Shown here in pieces: positions 50,986-62,091 of a stretch of 64,000 nucleotides of DNA. Every line of letters starts with the position of its first letter. Position 1 is the stretch's first letter. The stretch spans positions 62,001 to 126,000 of the forward strand of contig NC_031479.1 in NCBI RefSeq assembly GCF_000006565.2. The letters run 5' to 3'. The stretch comes from Toxoplasma gondii ME49. Taxonomy: Eukaryota; Apicomplexa; Conoidasida; Eucoccidiorida; Sarcocystidae. Under the pieces are notes generated by a model, which had not been told where the DNA came from, ran no database searches, and saw only the letters and a list, made by a program, of their open reading frames with translations. A program made the translations under genes and the position numbers.

Positions 50986-51987
50986 CACTAGGGTAACCGC
51001 GCTATCTAACGGTTTTGTGCGTTTTTGGAATTCGAGCAATGTCATACGGCCCAAAGACGCGTCTTACCTTCGTTTACAGGCTCATATCAAAAAGCTTAAC
51101 GATATGGGTGTCAGGAAAACTGGTCGCGAAAGGAGCGCCAGACCCCCTCCCAAAGCACATCTAGGAACATATCTTCCACGTAGACGTGCAGCCGCCACCA
51201 TTCTTTTCCGGTTATTCTTCGTTTTCGGGGTTACGGCAACACGGACAGTGTTCCTCAGTGGAAAGAGAAAACACTCAGATAGCATGTTGGAACTCGTGTT
51301 CACTTGTCCACGATAATACTCACGCCTCAACGATCGGTCGCGTTTACATGGTAACCGTGGCTGTCTCAGCGGCAGACCAAGTCACGCCCAAAGTCACCAC
51401 GAGGGAGTAGCTCACACAGTTAACAATTTGACACGGCGCGTGCGTCAATTTGGCTTTTTGCGTTCAACATTTATCTGAACACTCTGACCATACGTCTCTT
51501 CCTTCTTGGGTGGACTGATTCACGATATACTGGCACGGCTGTAAAGGCGCCACCACGGGCACTTAATCGTTTTTGACGCATATTTTTCAGTGAATGACCT
51601 TGGCCGTCCCACGCGACGTTCACTTGCGAAGGGAAAACGTGGGAGAATCAGCTGCTGACAACAAAAATCTCCTCACGGAAGCGGACGCCAGATCTCGAGA
51701 CAGAAAATACCCCAATCGTCATCGACGGGTATCTATCGATGACGGTTCTGTGTTCCCCACGTTGTTCCGTCCGTCTTCTGCACCTGCGTCGGCAAAAGCT
51801 GCGTCCGGTGCAGCAGACTTTCCCCACCGCGCTGGGAAGTGGACGAAACAAAAACAGTAAAGTTGAATCGTTGTCTGGCAGTCGAGGAGTCTCACAACTG
51901 TTCAACTGTTCGTGGCTGGTGGAGTTTCCTTTTGATCCCCTTTTGCATTCCGTCACCCTGTGGGCCCCATCTCTTTCACTAAGCACG
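50986..51987 (+). other. AROM-PNP intergenic region
   Basis: About 1 kb without a supported exon. It must contain the AROM 3' UTR and the PNP promoter and 5' UTR. Open frames at 50,936-51,316 and 51,594-51,860 have no domain. No TATA box or other core element could be assigned. Confidence 0.55.
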
Positions 51988-54010
51988 ATGCAGGGCATGG
52001 AAGTTCAGCCTCACATCAGACTCCGCAAGGTAAGGTGGGTGTCTAGACCGTGAATCCGACGGATTTTCATGCTGGAAATCTGGCCGTTCGTCATAATATC
52101 GTGATCTGAGACAGAACGAAATCACGTTGTCCCGTCAAGTTGCTGTTTTTCTTCGAACCTTCGACTGCGGATCTTCAGTCAGAAGTGGCGTGGCCCGCAC
52201 ACCGTCCAAAGATGGCGCCTTCCACGATTCAGCAGAGGGTGCCGCTGTTGTATTCGCGGAAGCTTCACAGTACGTATTTATTTTCAATGAGGCGCTTTTA
52301 TGAAAACGCAGTGGGGTGGCGCGAAGCCTTCCGGGAAAAGGCTGTTTCGGAGCCGTCCTGCTCTTAGACCTGACCGCAGCCAAGTCAAAGTGGGTCTTCC
52401 AGCCTCATCGCCCAACTGACTGTCGTACCGAGCCGGGTGCCTTGTGACAAGTGACCAGGCATCGTAGTCGGATAAGTGTGGAAGCTCACTTTAACCTCCA
52501 GTGCAGTCGACCGCCGAAACCCAATGTGCAGTTGTCACACGCCTGCTTTGCAGTCGATTTCGTGAGGTTTTCTTACAATCGCAGTTTCTGCACGCAGCCG
52601 CTCCAGAGGGTACGACGTGTTGTACGCTGATTATCCGTGGGTCTTAGTAGTCATCTTGATCGTGCTCGTCTTTCACGTTGTTTTTTCAGGAGGATGTGGA
52701 GCCGGTCGTCATTATTGTTGGTGACCCTGCGCGGACGGAGGAAGTCGCAAACATGTGCGAGAAAAAGCAGGAGTTGGCATACAACCGTGAATACCGGTCT
52801 TTCAGAGTCGTGTACGACAGCCAGCCCATCACTGTGATCTCTCACGGTATTGGCTGCCCGGGTACTTCGATCGCCATCGAAGAACTGGCGTATCTTGGCG
52901 CTAAGGTGATCATTCGCGCGGGCACGTGCGGAAGCTTGAAGCCGAAGACACTGAAGCAAGGAGACGTGTGTGTTACCTACGCAGCGGTCAATGAAACTGG
53001 TCTCATTTCAAACATCCTTCCTGAGGGTAAGGGTCCTTTGTCGAGACCCGCATGTTGTTTATCCTGGAAAGTGTCCATAGTGCCTTAACCAAAGCCAATA
53101 CCTCCAAGTTTGCAGACGTAAAGTGAGAAGTGGCAGGACACTAGGACTCATCTGTACAGTCGTGGATGTGTGCTACTGGCGTTGCCGTTCCCCGGATTTG
53201 CGAACCGTGCTCTCGTAAATGTGTAATCTATTTTCCGGAAAATCGGTTGTGGATGGCAGTACATTGTTATGTGAGGTACAATGATCGACGCAACCAGTCT
53301 CCTTTTAGTATGGCTCGTGGCTTTTCCCGCGGATGCGCTCATCTGTGTCGCCCTCTCTGCCCGTTTCTTCACAGGTTTCCCCTGTGTTGCGACTCCCCAC
53401 GTGTACCAAGCACTGATGGATGCCGCCAAGGAACTCGGAATTGAGGCCGCCTCTGGCATCGGCGTCACACAAGATTACTTCTACCAAAACGGTATTCTGC
53501 CATCGAAGCTGGAAATGTATTCCAAGTGCTGCGACGTTATCGACATGGAGATGTCCGGTGTCCTCGGTCTGTGCCAGGCTCGTGGCATCGCGACGTGTGG
53601 CATCCTTGCTGTGGACGGGTCTCCGCTTCAGTGGGATGAAGTAAGTTGCCAACCCTCCATTTTCAATCACTGGGGTGGTCTGTATCGAACCTTCGCGGTT
53701 ATTGTTTTTTCGTAGAGGGGCGTTCATGGTTTCAGCTGCGTGTAAACTAATTTACTTGCACCTGCGGGACCAGAGGTGCAGGTGTAGCACCGTCAGTTTC
53801 GCCTTCAGTTGGTCCACTTACTCTGTCAGGCCGGTTCAGGGAGTTCCGTTCGTTGTAGAGACGAATCCTCAAAAAGAACAGTGTGGTTGTGCGAATCGTA
53901 TTTGTCTGCAGGGTGACTATGACGCAACTGGAGTGAAGGCAACCACTGGGAAGGAGAACATGATCAAGATTACTCTCAAGGCATGTGCGAATCTGCGTCG
54001 CCAGTACTAA
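51988..54010 (+). CDS. PNP: Purine nucleoside phosphorylase, 4 exons
   Basis: The enzyme cleaves purine nucleosides with phosphate to free base and ribose 1-phosphate in purine salvage; apicomplexans cannot make purines de novo. The exons are 51,988-52,029 (MQGMEVQPHIRLRK), 52,690-53,026, 53,375-53,640 and 53,912-54,010. All borders are GT...AG and phases match (0, 1, 0). Together they give 744 bases, or 247 residues plus stop, the normal length for this family. Motifs seen are VVIIVGDPARTEEV (phosphate loop), LAYNREYRSF, SHGIGCPG, VIIRAGTCGSL, MEMSGVLG (nucleoside-binding Met-Glu-Met) and AVDGSPLQWDEGDYD with the catalytic Asp. The chain agrees with the T. gondii PNP sequence as I remember it, including the N-terminus. 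A second ATG lies three codons in. The gene belongs to the hexameric PNP/uridine phosphorylase (NP-I) family, cytosolic. Confidence 0.97.
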
Positions 54011-56900
54011 ATGTACCCAACTTTGTAGATACAGCGGTGCTTGCTTGTGTATTGTAGATTTGTCACTCTTGTATATACACCCGTTGTCCGTTGAGGGGGC
54101 CTACCGTGGCTGACAACCCTAACGTGGCAGATGTCACTAAAATACACAGATTTGAAAGTATGCTGGCGTAGAGGACTGGTAAAACTAGTGTATAGAATCG
54201 CGGGTGACCAGGATATGGGTCGGCAGGCTGTCTAAGCAGGCACCCTACTGTCTTCCTGTTCCAGGGCTGCATCGTATTGTACCACCTCGTTACAGCGTGG
54301 TTCCAGTTTCGTGTATTTAAATGTACAACAAATTTCACAGTAATGTAGCAAATAACTCTCAGAGGGGATCGTCAGCACCGCCGAAGTGTCGGCTGTGTCA
54401 GTCCCTATTCTGTCCACTTCCCTGAAGATGGGACGTGGTCGTGACTGCAGGTGTTTTTTGTTCGTCCGTCGAGCGTGTATGTTAGGCTCTGGTCTCCGAA
54501 CAGTGAAAGACACACGGGATGTTTCCCCCGTAAGTTGCCAATGCGTTTCAGTAGCATATGAGTTTTCTTTCGCTGCCACGACTTCGGTGGGCCGTTGGGA
54601 TTCCAAAAAGTTGGATTTGCAGTTGAAGAAACCCTACGGGCTTCTCGAAAGCATCTCAAGACGCCGCGTGGTATGGCATGTAGTGTTCTGTTGTTCGTGC
54701 CAGACTTTACCCAGCTACTGCAAACGGGAAAGGCATCGCAGGCACAGCGACCTCAGATCTCCACGAGAAGCTTGTATATGCTTAAAACTAGTGGCATTTC
54801 TATGCCTTCTCCCGACATTGAGATGAAACACTGTCTGCCTGGCAACTCTTTAGCTTAGTCAAGGTGGAGGGAATCGCAAGGCCGGAAGGTAGAGTTCGCC
54901 TCCTGCGAAATTTTGAGTTTCCGAGATAAGCAAGCTTTCCAACAGTACACAGATGCATAGTTCTGTTCGAAGGTCGTTCTCGTGAATCGGCGACATCACA
55001 GCGAAAATCGGAAATGAGGGAAATAGTGCCTCAGGGTCATCTTCTATCTGTATGGAACGCACTAATCATACGCCAGTTAAAGTCGTGGTGCTGCCACACT
55101 TACGCATCACTGAACTACAGAGGCCCAGGGGATCTTCGGCCCAGTAGACTCCCGGCTGGTCGATCAGCATCGGTTTTTCCGTTCCTTAGGTGCACGATCC
55201 CCCAATTCTTGTAATCTTCACACTCTTCTAAGCTTCAGCACTTCAGGCTGCCACTGTCAGTTGCTTCTCAAACAAGCTCCATCGTCTCACCTAAGCGTAG
55301 ACGGTGGCCTCAACTGCTGCTATATCTTGCCGCCTCTGAGGCCTACACTCACCTAGCGGTGGACTGGCCATACAAATACTCCCTGGAAAGGGGCAGTTCA
55401 GTCGCACAAGCAGCGGCTGAAAAGAAATGACCCCTTTCACACTGCTCCACGTCCCCGGAAACGACGTACCGAAACCCAGTGTCATTGCCTGCATACCGCT
55501 AAAGACCGGGTGGTGTCGCTCACGTCACCGGCTGGAGGTGGTTATTGCACGCAGCAAAATAGAGTTCCTGATATTGTTGGGGTGCTACCAATGAGAATAA
55601 AGAGATGTTTCGCGCGACCCATACACCGCTATAGCGCCACGTTTGCTCGACTTGAGATACAGTGCTGGATGGGGTTCTTGTAGCGGGGTGACCAGCCCTT
55701 CAGGTGCCTAACAAATTTAAGATGTTATTACCTGTAGGAAGCGCAGTCATAACTGCCATAGCTGAGAAGCGTGTTCGTGTATCTACTACTAGACCGACAG
55801 GCAGTGAAACCTCCACTCGTGCTACAGCACCGAGTGAGCTACCAGTTTGTGTGGCACTGTGCCTCAGCTCGACTGGAAAGTCTGACATGCTCAGGCTCCG
55901 AATCCACCATTTACAGCAGTTGATTGTAATCTTCTGCGTCAGAAGTATAGTTACATAACTCTCTCTCTGTTGAAGGGAGACACAGCAGAAAAGTAGGAAA
56001 CTCTGTTAACCGCGTTCCACACAGCAACTGCATAATTTGCATGGGGCAGGACGCTGCTCCTCTAGCACCTCTGTAAAACATCCACCACCAATATATTGTT
56101 CAGATTTGGTATTGCGGGAAGGCATATGAAATGCTTAGGACTTCAAGGGAAGTCTCAACACGTATTCTGATGTAGTAAAGGCGTGATTTATTGCTGCTTT
56201 ATTTGTGGTCACTGCATGTGATAAGCTTTCAAAACACGCAACCAACCGCGCAACGGCGCAGAATCCGAGTGACTCCCGTGGCAACCGCTAGCTTGTCTGT
56301 ACAACTGACCAGTAAATGCCGTAAAAAGCTGCCGATTGCATGTATGGTATTGTCTTTTACCGTTTTCTCTGCCTTTGACATTAATGCTATCGATTTTACA
56401 GGTCCTGTGTTTTTTGTGCAGTATTCCAGTTGATTCCTCGCTTTCGTATCATTGGCGCGTGCCGCTCTCGGCGTACTTGAGCTGTGGCCGGCAATGCGAG
56501 TTCGCTCGACTTGCTAATGTTCTCATCCATGTCTCATCTAGGCAAAAACGAACAGGAAAGCTCCACTAACGCAATATAACTTTTATTCGGCTCTTTCTTT
56601 CTGCTCTGCCGCATCAGTCGAAGTTGACTTCAGAACATTTCCAGTCATACACCACCTGGTTACCCTTTCCCTTTTTCGTACGCGTTTTTCGGGAGCCAGC
56701 CATTTCGAGGAGCTGCTCGAGTGCATAGGCACATACTAATTTCTTATTTATGTTTGCCACATCCAACCCCACTGGACTTCTTACGGCGGCTAAAAGACTT
56801 AGATTTCAATATCCCACGACATTAAGGTTATTCCACAGTGTTCTGTTCTAGTCGTAGTCACTGGACTACAGCGTTTATTTCCGTGGGCACTGACGTTCAG
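54011..56900. other. Intergenic DNA, no supported gene
   Basis: This holds the PNP 3' UTR and about 2.5 kb in which I see nothing firm. A plus frame at 54,386-54,826 and minus frames near 54,232-54,606 and 55,291-55,494 have no recognisable domain and overlap each other. Confidence 0.5.
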
Positions 56901-56927
56901 CGCCCCAAACCTTTCTGTAACTTAAAA

Positions 56928-58073
56928 ATGGACGGTGTGTCTCGTCAAAAATCGCTGCCGACTGCTCCCCCGCCAGGTCAGTTGAGTACCTCACCGGGAG
57001 AGACGCCTATTCTCGGGGGTCAAAAGGAGCGGACCGATGGGCCGCGAGTCCCGGTACCTGCGGGAGAGACAGCTCCGGAACGTGTGCGTATCAAGGGTCC
57101 GAGCGTCGTAGGCGACCTAAAAACAAATCTGGATGACATCAAGTCTTCTCTCGTTTCTTACTACAGTCGACTATACTCTGGAAGCTCTCCGTCCATTGAG
57201 GAACGCCTTGACGCGCTGTCATTTCAGAGCCAGAATCCGGAATCACCATCCCGATGGTTGCGTCGTCGACAAAGAGAGAAGAGGTTCGAGGCCATGGCTG
57301 AAACGTCCGAGGACTCCATGCGGGACCATCTCAGTGGCGGGAGTACGTTTGATGCGTGAGCGCAAAAACCAGTGCCTCTACGTCCTGTCGCGACCGCTGT
57401 ATTTTTTTTTCGCTCTTTCAGAGTTGAACTTGGGTGCCAGTGTCCTTACTTTTGCGCTAACGTGAAAGTCATGAAGAGCAGTTTCCAACTTGCATCTGAT
57501 AAAGAAAGCCTTCGAGGTATAAACTGGCACTCCAGCTCATGCTAGATACCCCAACGCCTCCAGGAAAGCCTTGCCTTCAGCCCAGTTGTTTTCTGAGGCT
57601 CGCGGCTGGGTTCTGTGGACCTTTCTTGTGGAAGAAACATTGGGTACACTGTCTCCTGTGAATAGCTAACTCCATTCAAGCCAGTGGTGTCCGTACCTTC
57701 ATGTCAGTGATAACTAATACGGACTTTATCCGTTTACACATTTCGTAGTGTATGTCAGTGGAGTGGAGGATATCGGAACAAAGGAAGGAAATATTCGATC
57801 TTCCAAAAAAAGGATTTCCAGTTCAGCCCCAGATTTACGAGTGCGCGTTGCGCTGCTTATGCAGGAGACGTCGCAAGTGCAAGGCGGCGGTGCGATGAAC
57901 CCGCTGTTGGACAGCGGAGTTCCAGGACCAGCGGCGAGGTATACGACATGTTGCGAGATCTTCGTCTGAAATGTGAGACGGCTTCGCTGAAGCTCAACAC
58001 GATTTCTGACGATCTGTACCCGCAGATTTCCAATCCCAACCTGCGGGAGTGGGAATATACGACGACTCCTCTG
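56928..58073 (+). CDS. Hypothetical protein gene, at least 2 exons
   Basis: An ATG at 56,928 in a favourable context (AAAAATGG) opens an exon of about 143 residues to 57,355, followed by a GTGAGC donor. The protein starts with a Pro/Ser-rich disordered stretch (SLPTAPPPGQLSTSPGE). A helical segment rich in charged residues follows (VVGDLKTNLDDIKSSLVSYY), then a very basic cluster (RWLRRRQREKRFEAMAE). A second exon to about 58,073 can join in phase at the acceptor ending 57,826 and adds a further helical stretch (YDMLRDLRLKCETASLKLNT, then ISDDLYPQISNP). An acceptor five bases upstream opens another frame instead (see findings). More exons may follow 58,073. There is no signal peptide or membrane segment. 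I do not recognise the family; the charge pattern and predicted helices would suit a coiled-coil or protein-binding role, which is inference only. Confidence 0.6.
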
Positions 58074-58934
58074 GTAGGTAAGACACTCTCATTTGGAGGC
58101 TGTCCTTGCTTGGAGCGAATGAACTCGGTGGTGGTCATGCCCCACAGACAGCTGCTGAAGTTTGCAAAGATTAAACATACTTGGCGAGCTTCCAGTGATT
58201 GTTACTCCGAAGGACACATTTCATTCTCATGAATTGTGTGAAAACAGCCTACGTTACCATGAACACCGTCAGCTTACCGAAGCTGCCACCAGTGAAATAA
58301 ATGCATTTTTCGGAAAAAGCATTTCTCCTCAAAGGATGTGTTCCTCCAGGTATTTGTCGTGTGGACTTGCTCTGTAACCACAAGACGCGGAAGGGGAAGA
58401 CTCCGCGGTGCCTTGTAGGTTGGATGCGTGCAGATGACATCTGGGGTCGGTGTGGTCGTACCGATGGCACCACACGCCTGTGGTGATCTACCCAGGCTTT
58501 CAGCAAAAGATTCGCGTAGCTTTTCGGATGCTGTTCCTTTGGGTTTTTGTGACTCTTGTGTAGGGACGACGCCGACCACAATTCGGCGATCAAACGGAAC
58601 TTCGCCACCATGCTACAAGTCTGTATCGCCATTTACACACACAGGCTGAAATAAATCAAAGCCGAATCAACAACCTACAGTCAAAAATGAAGATCTTGTA
58701 CATGCAGACAAAGTCGGAGATGATGAAACACCAACAGGACCCAAGAGTGGGTTTGTGAATTCACAAACCAAAACCGTAATAGATTGTTTTTAACAGGCCT
58801 CACGCTACCCTTCTGCAGAGGGAGCGAGGGAGCTCCAGTGGGTTGCATCAGTCACTTTTTGTAGTAGTAGAGAGTTTTTACAAGCCAACATCGAACATTC
58901 AGTCCTCCTTCCCCCCCAACTGTTGTTCCAAGGA

Positions 58935-58966
58935 GCAACGTTGAGTGGGAGCAGCGTTGAGTGGGA
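58935..58966 (+). repeat. 16-base tandem repeat, two units
   Basis: GCAACGTTGAGTGGGA is followed directly by GCAGCGTTGAGTGGGA (one difference) and then by the start of a third unit (GCACCG). Confidence 0.9.
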
Positions 58967-59983
58967 GCACCGTTTATTGTGTGCACCGCTCCGAACATCG
59001 GTGACGCGTGCGGCAAAGGTGTGGAACGAAAAGCGGTCACAAACAGATACAGTCGGGCAGGTCAACCCACGAGATTTGGCAGTAAACTGTTTGGGAGTGT
59101 TGGTTTGGAAATACGGGCAGTCCCTTTATTTTGCGTGTGCAGAGCTGGACTGCTGGTTTTGTATTTCACTTGTTCGCCCTAAGCCCATTACTTTTCTGTA
59201 CAGGAGAATTACTGGTGGAACCCGCAAATATATTTTGGGCTGGTGAAAGCGTCGAGTGCGAACAGCCAAACATAAAAGATACAATGCACACTATCGCTTC
59301 TCTGTTGCACAGATCATGGCGGTGTGGGGCGCCGGAAATGAGACACGAAACAGCGGCTCCATTCTCTGTTCGACACAACTCAAAGGCTCTCGTATGATGT
59401 AGATTAATAGTGCTGCAGACACTACGAGCAATGCTAACCCGTTTCCATCGGGGTATCTGTGACAACAGTTATGTGTATACTACGCCTAGAAAGCAACCCA
59501 TGTGGAGCAACCGTAGTGCTGTAGGATGCTGAAATCCGACACTTTTAGGACCTACCGGTACGCCTCCGCGCACGTTCCCTCCCCCCAAATGGTAGAAATT
59601 AACTTCCTGTCGGAAATACCGTCAGCTGTGGGTCTGCATACACTACAAACCAGGACATCTTCAGGAACGGACGATAACTGCAACACTTGTATGGTTCAGT
59701 CTTCGTCAGTGGAGCTATCAGCAACTTCAACTGCCAACGAGGGCGCGCATCTGCTGTCGATTCGGCAACGTTGTTTGCGGGAAGTAAGAACGAATTGACG
59801 AAGTATGCATGTTTTACAAAACGGTGTTTCTCGCTTCCATTTTGATGCTGCCTCAATGACCACATTCGCTTTGAACATTGCACGTTAACGGCGCCTTAGC
59901 ACAGATGCGGACTGGTTGTTCACTCGAACTGCGTGGACAGACTGGCGCTACAAATGGCATGCTACAAAGGTTCCGGTCATACT

Positions 59984-59999
59984 TATATATATATATATA
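59984..59999 (+). repeat. (TA)n microsatellite
   Basis: Eight TA units lie in intergenic DNA. Confidence 0.95.
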
Positions 60000-62091
60000 A
60001 CAGTAGCGATGCGGTTCCACAATCTACCTTCAAACACGGTAGCAAGAAGGCCGCAGAGCGACACGCCCTCTGCGCTGTTGCCCACAGGTGGTTTCTCTCT
60101 CCCGGAAGGCACACAAACCTGGTGAAAGGGTGCAGCGCTTCGACGACAGAAGAAGGAAAAAAACATATTCAATGCGAATTCCACCTTCTCTGTGCCTTTG
60201 GCCCGGACAGGCGACACTCGCAACTCCAAGGAGAACTCCACCAACGACAAGCAGAGACATGACCATCACCGTCCGACTGTATCGCCGCATTCACCACGCG
60301 CTGTTGGTGTGCGACTGCCCAGTGTAGCCCGTCGAATCCTGCGTCATCCTCGAACCTTGCCAACCCGTGGTCATTCTGGATTAACCATTCTAAACAAAGT
60401 TGGTGGCTAGGAACTGGATAGTAGTCACATTCTTGGGTGTGGCACACTTCCCGTAGGCGTTCGACCCAGTACCCGTACTGTCAGGTGAAACAGCTAGCGG
60501 CGGGTCCGTCTCCGGTAATTTAAAAATTGTGTAGAACCGATGTGTTTTGTGCGGTTTCTTCGTGGGACTTTTAAACGATCTAATTCTCGCTGGCAACATT
60601 CTGCGCAAGCCCGAGAGCCACGGCTCCGCTGACTTGAAGCTGCCACGCGCATTTGGCTTTTACCGGGATGAGGGCTTGCCCATCTCGGGTGCAGCGACGG
60701 TAGCAAAGGGAGACCGTCGTCTCTCGCACAAGCAGACCACGTGTCCGTCCTTTGGTGATTTCTGTGAAAAAGGGAGCTGGGCGACCACCCACGCGGCACC
60801 GAAGCCTCTCCGAGTTTCTCCTGCTGGGGAGAGGCACTTTCGAAGAATGTCGCGTGGCTCTAAAAATGCATCTTTTTCTTGTCGGCGTTTCCGCGTTTCC
60901 CGACTCACCGGCATCGCGGCAGGCCAAATCCCACCTTTTCAGAAGAGCGGATTTTGGCCGCTTTGTGAAAGCGAGCGCCTTTGAGGCAATCGAGTAGGCT
61001 GCTGCCGCTTGTCTAAAATGCGTTCCAGTTAGCTCTGCACGACCAAACTGTGGACTGGCACAGTACATACACTGGGCAGTTTCTCCGCAGGAAGCTCGTC
61101 AAAAATCGTCGGCGCCTTGGTGGTGGCGATTCGGGTCAAAAGTACTAGTTTGCTGTGGAGCCCTTTCCTCACGTTTGTGCCTGTCATGAATGTTACTCTC
61201 GGCAGCGAAGTTCACCGGCACACCACCTGACTCCGCGTGGAGAACAGAACGGGGTTTCTGCCTCGTTTGCGCCATCATGTACCACGCTCAACGCGGTCCC
61301 GGAAACAGAACTCCACTTCGAACTGGAGAAGGCTCTCGTTTCTTCGCCTCACTCGACGTCCCAATTCTTTAGGGCTGCCGAAGCAGCGCAGCCGTCTCTT
61401 CCTTTCTCATAAGCGTTCTAATTTTCCTCTTTTCTGGCACGCTGAATCCCACTTTTTTCGGCTTCTGACGCTCCGGCCCGTCCCAAGCCCGTATTGCGTC
61501 TCGAAAGCACCCGGACGCGAGGGGGAGAGAGACCTTCTCAACCAGCAAACAAGAGTCCGAGAGATTGGTGCGTTGCCAGAAGGCCACAGACACAAATCTG
61601 CTTTTGCTCAAATCAATGACCGAGTCTGCCTACCGCGAAACCTGGCGTGACCATTCCTTTCGTGCAGCATGTGCGCCTCGCCACCTGGAACGTTCGACTC
61701 CAAATATTTACACATCCGTTTCGGGGCCGGTGAACTGGTCTCTAGAGACCGCAACATCGTCATGACCTCCAAGGACCGCCCCCTTTCCCTAGACGTTCGA
61801 AACTCGGGTTTAAATAACGCCGCATCGGAAGAGAGGTTCTTTGCGCAGTTTTATCCAGGATCCGATCCACTGCCATTACGCGGTTGGGTATGCATGAACA
61901 AAGATTGTCTTACATACCGACGACCATCGCTAAAGAAGCCGTCGTGAGAAACTCTTGTTGAGACGCCGCGCACACCCGCGCTTCAAGTAGCCCGAACATA
62001 TTCCGTTCTTTCCCGATTCTCTGAGTAGCAAGAATCGTTCCGACACCTGCACCTGCCTTTCGCTGAAATCAACATTTTTCCCCTGCCCAAG

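Larger units (their letters stand above)
58100..62091. other. Intergenic DNA and probable 5' region of the JmjN gene
   Basis: No exon is supported. Long frames at 60,547-60,984 (plus) and 60,580-61,068 (minus) overlap one another and have no domain; the plus frame at 61,237-61,650 is similar. The T/C-rich stretch 61,350-62,090 just before the next start looks like the long 5' UTR or promoter typical of coccidian genes. Confidence 0.5.

Noticed and set aside
60547..61068. Overlapping plus and minus frames of about 145 and 162 codons
   Set aside because: They are mutual shadows in promoter-like DNA without domains, good start context or splice support.
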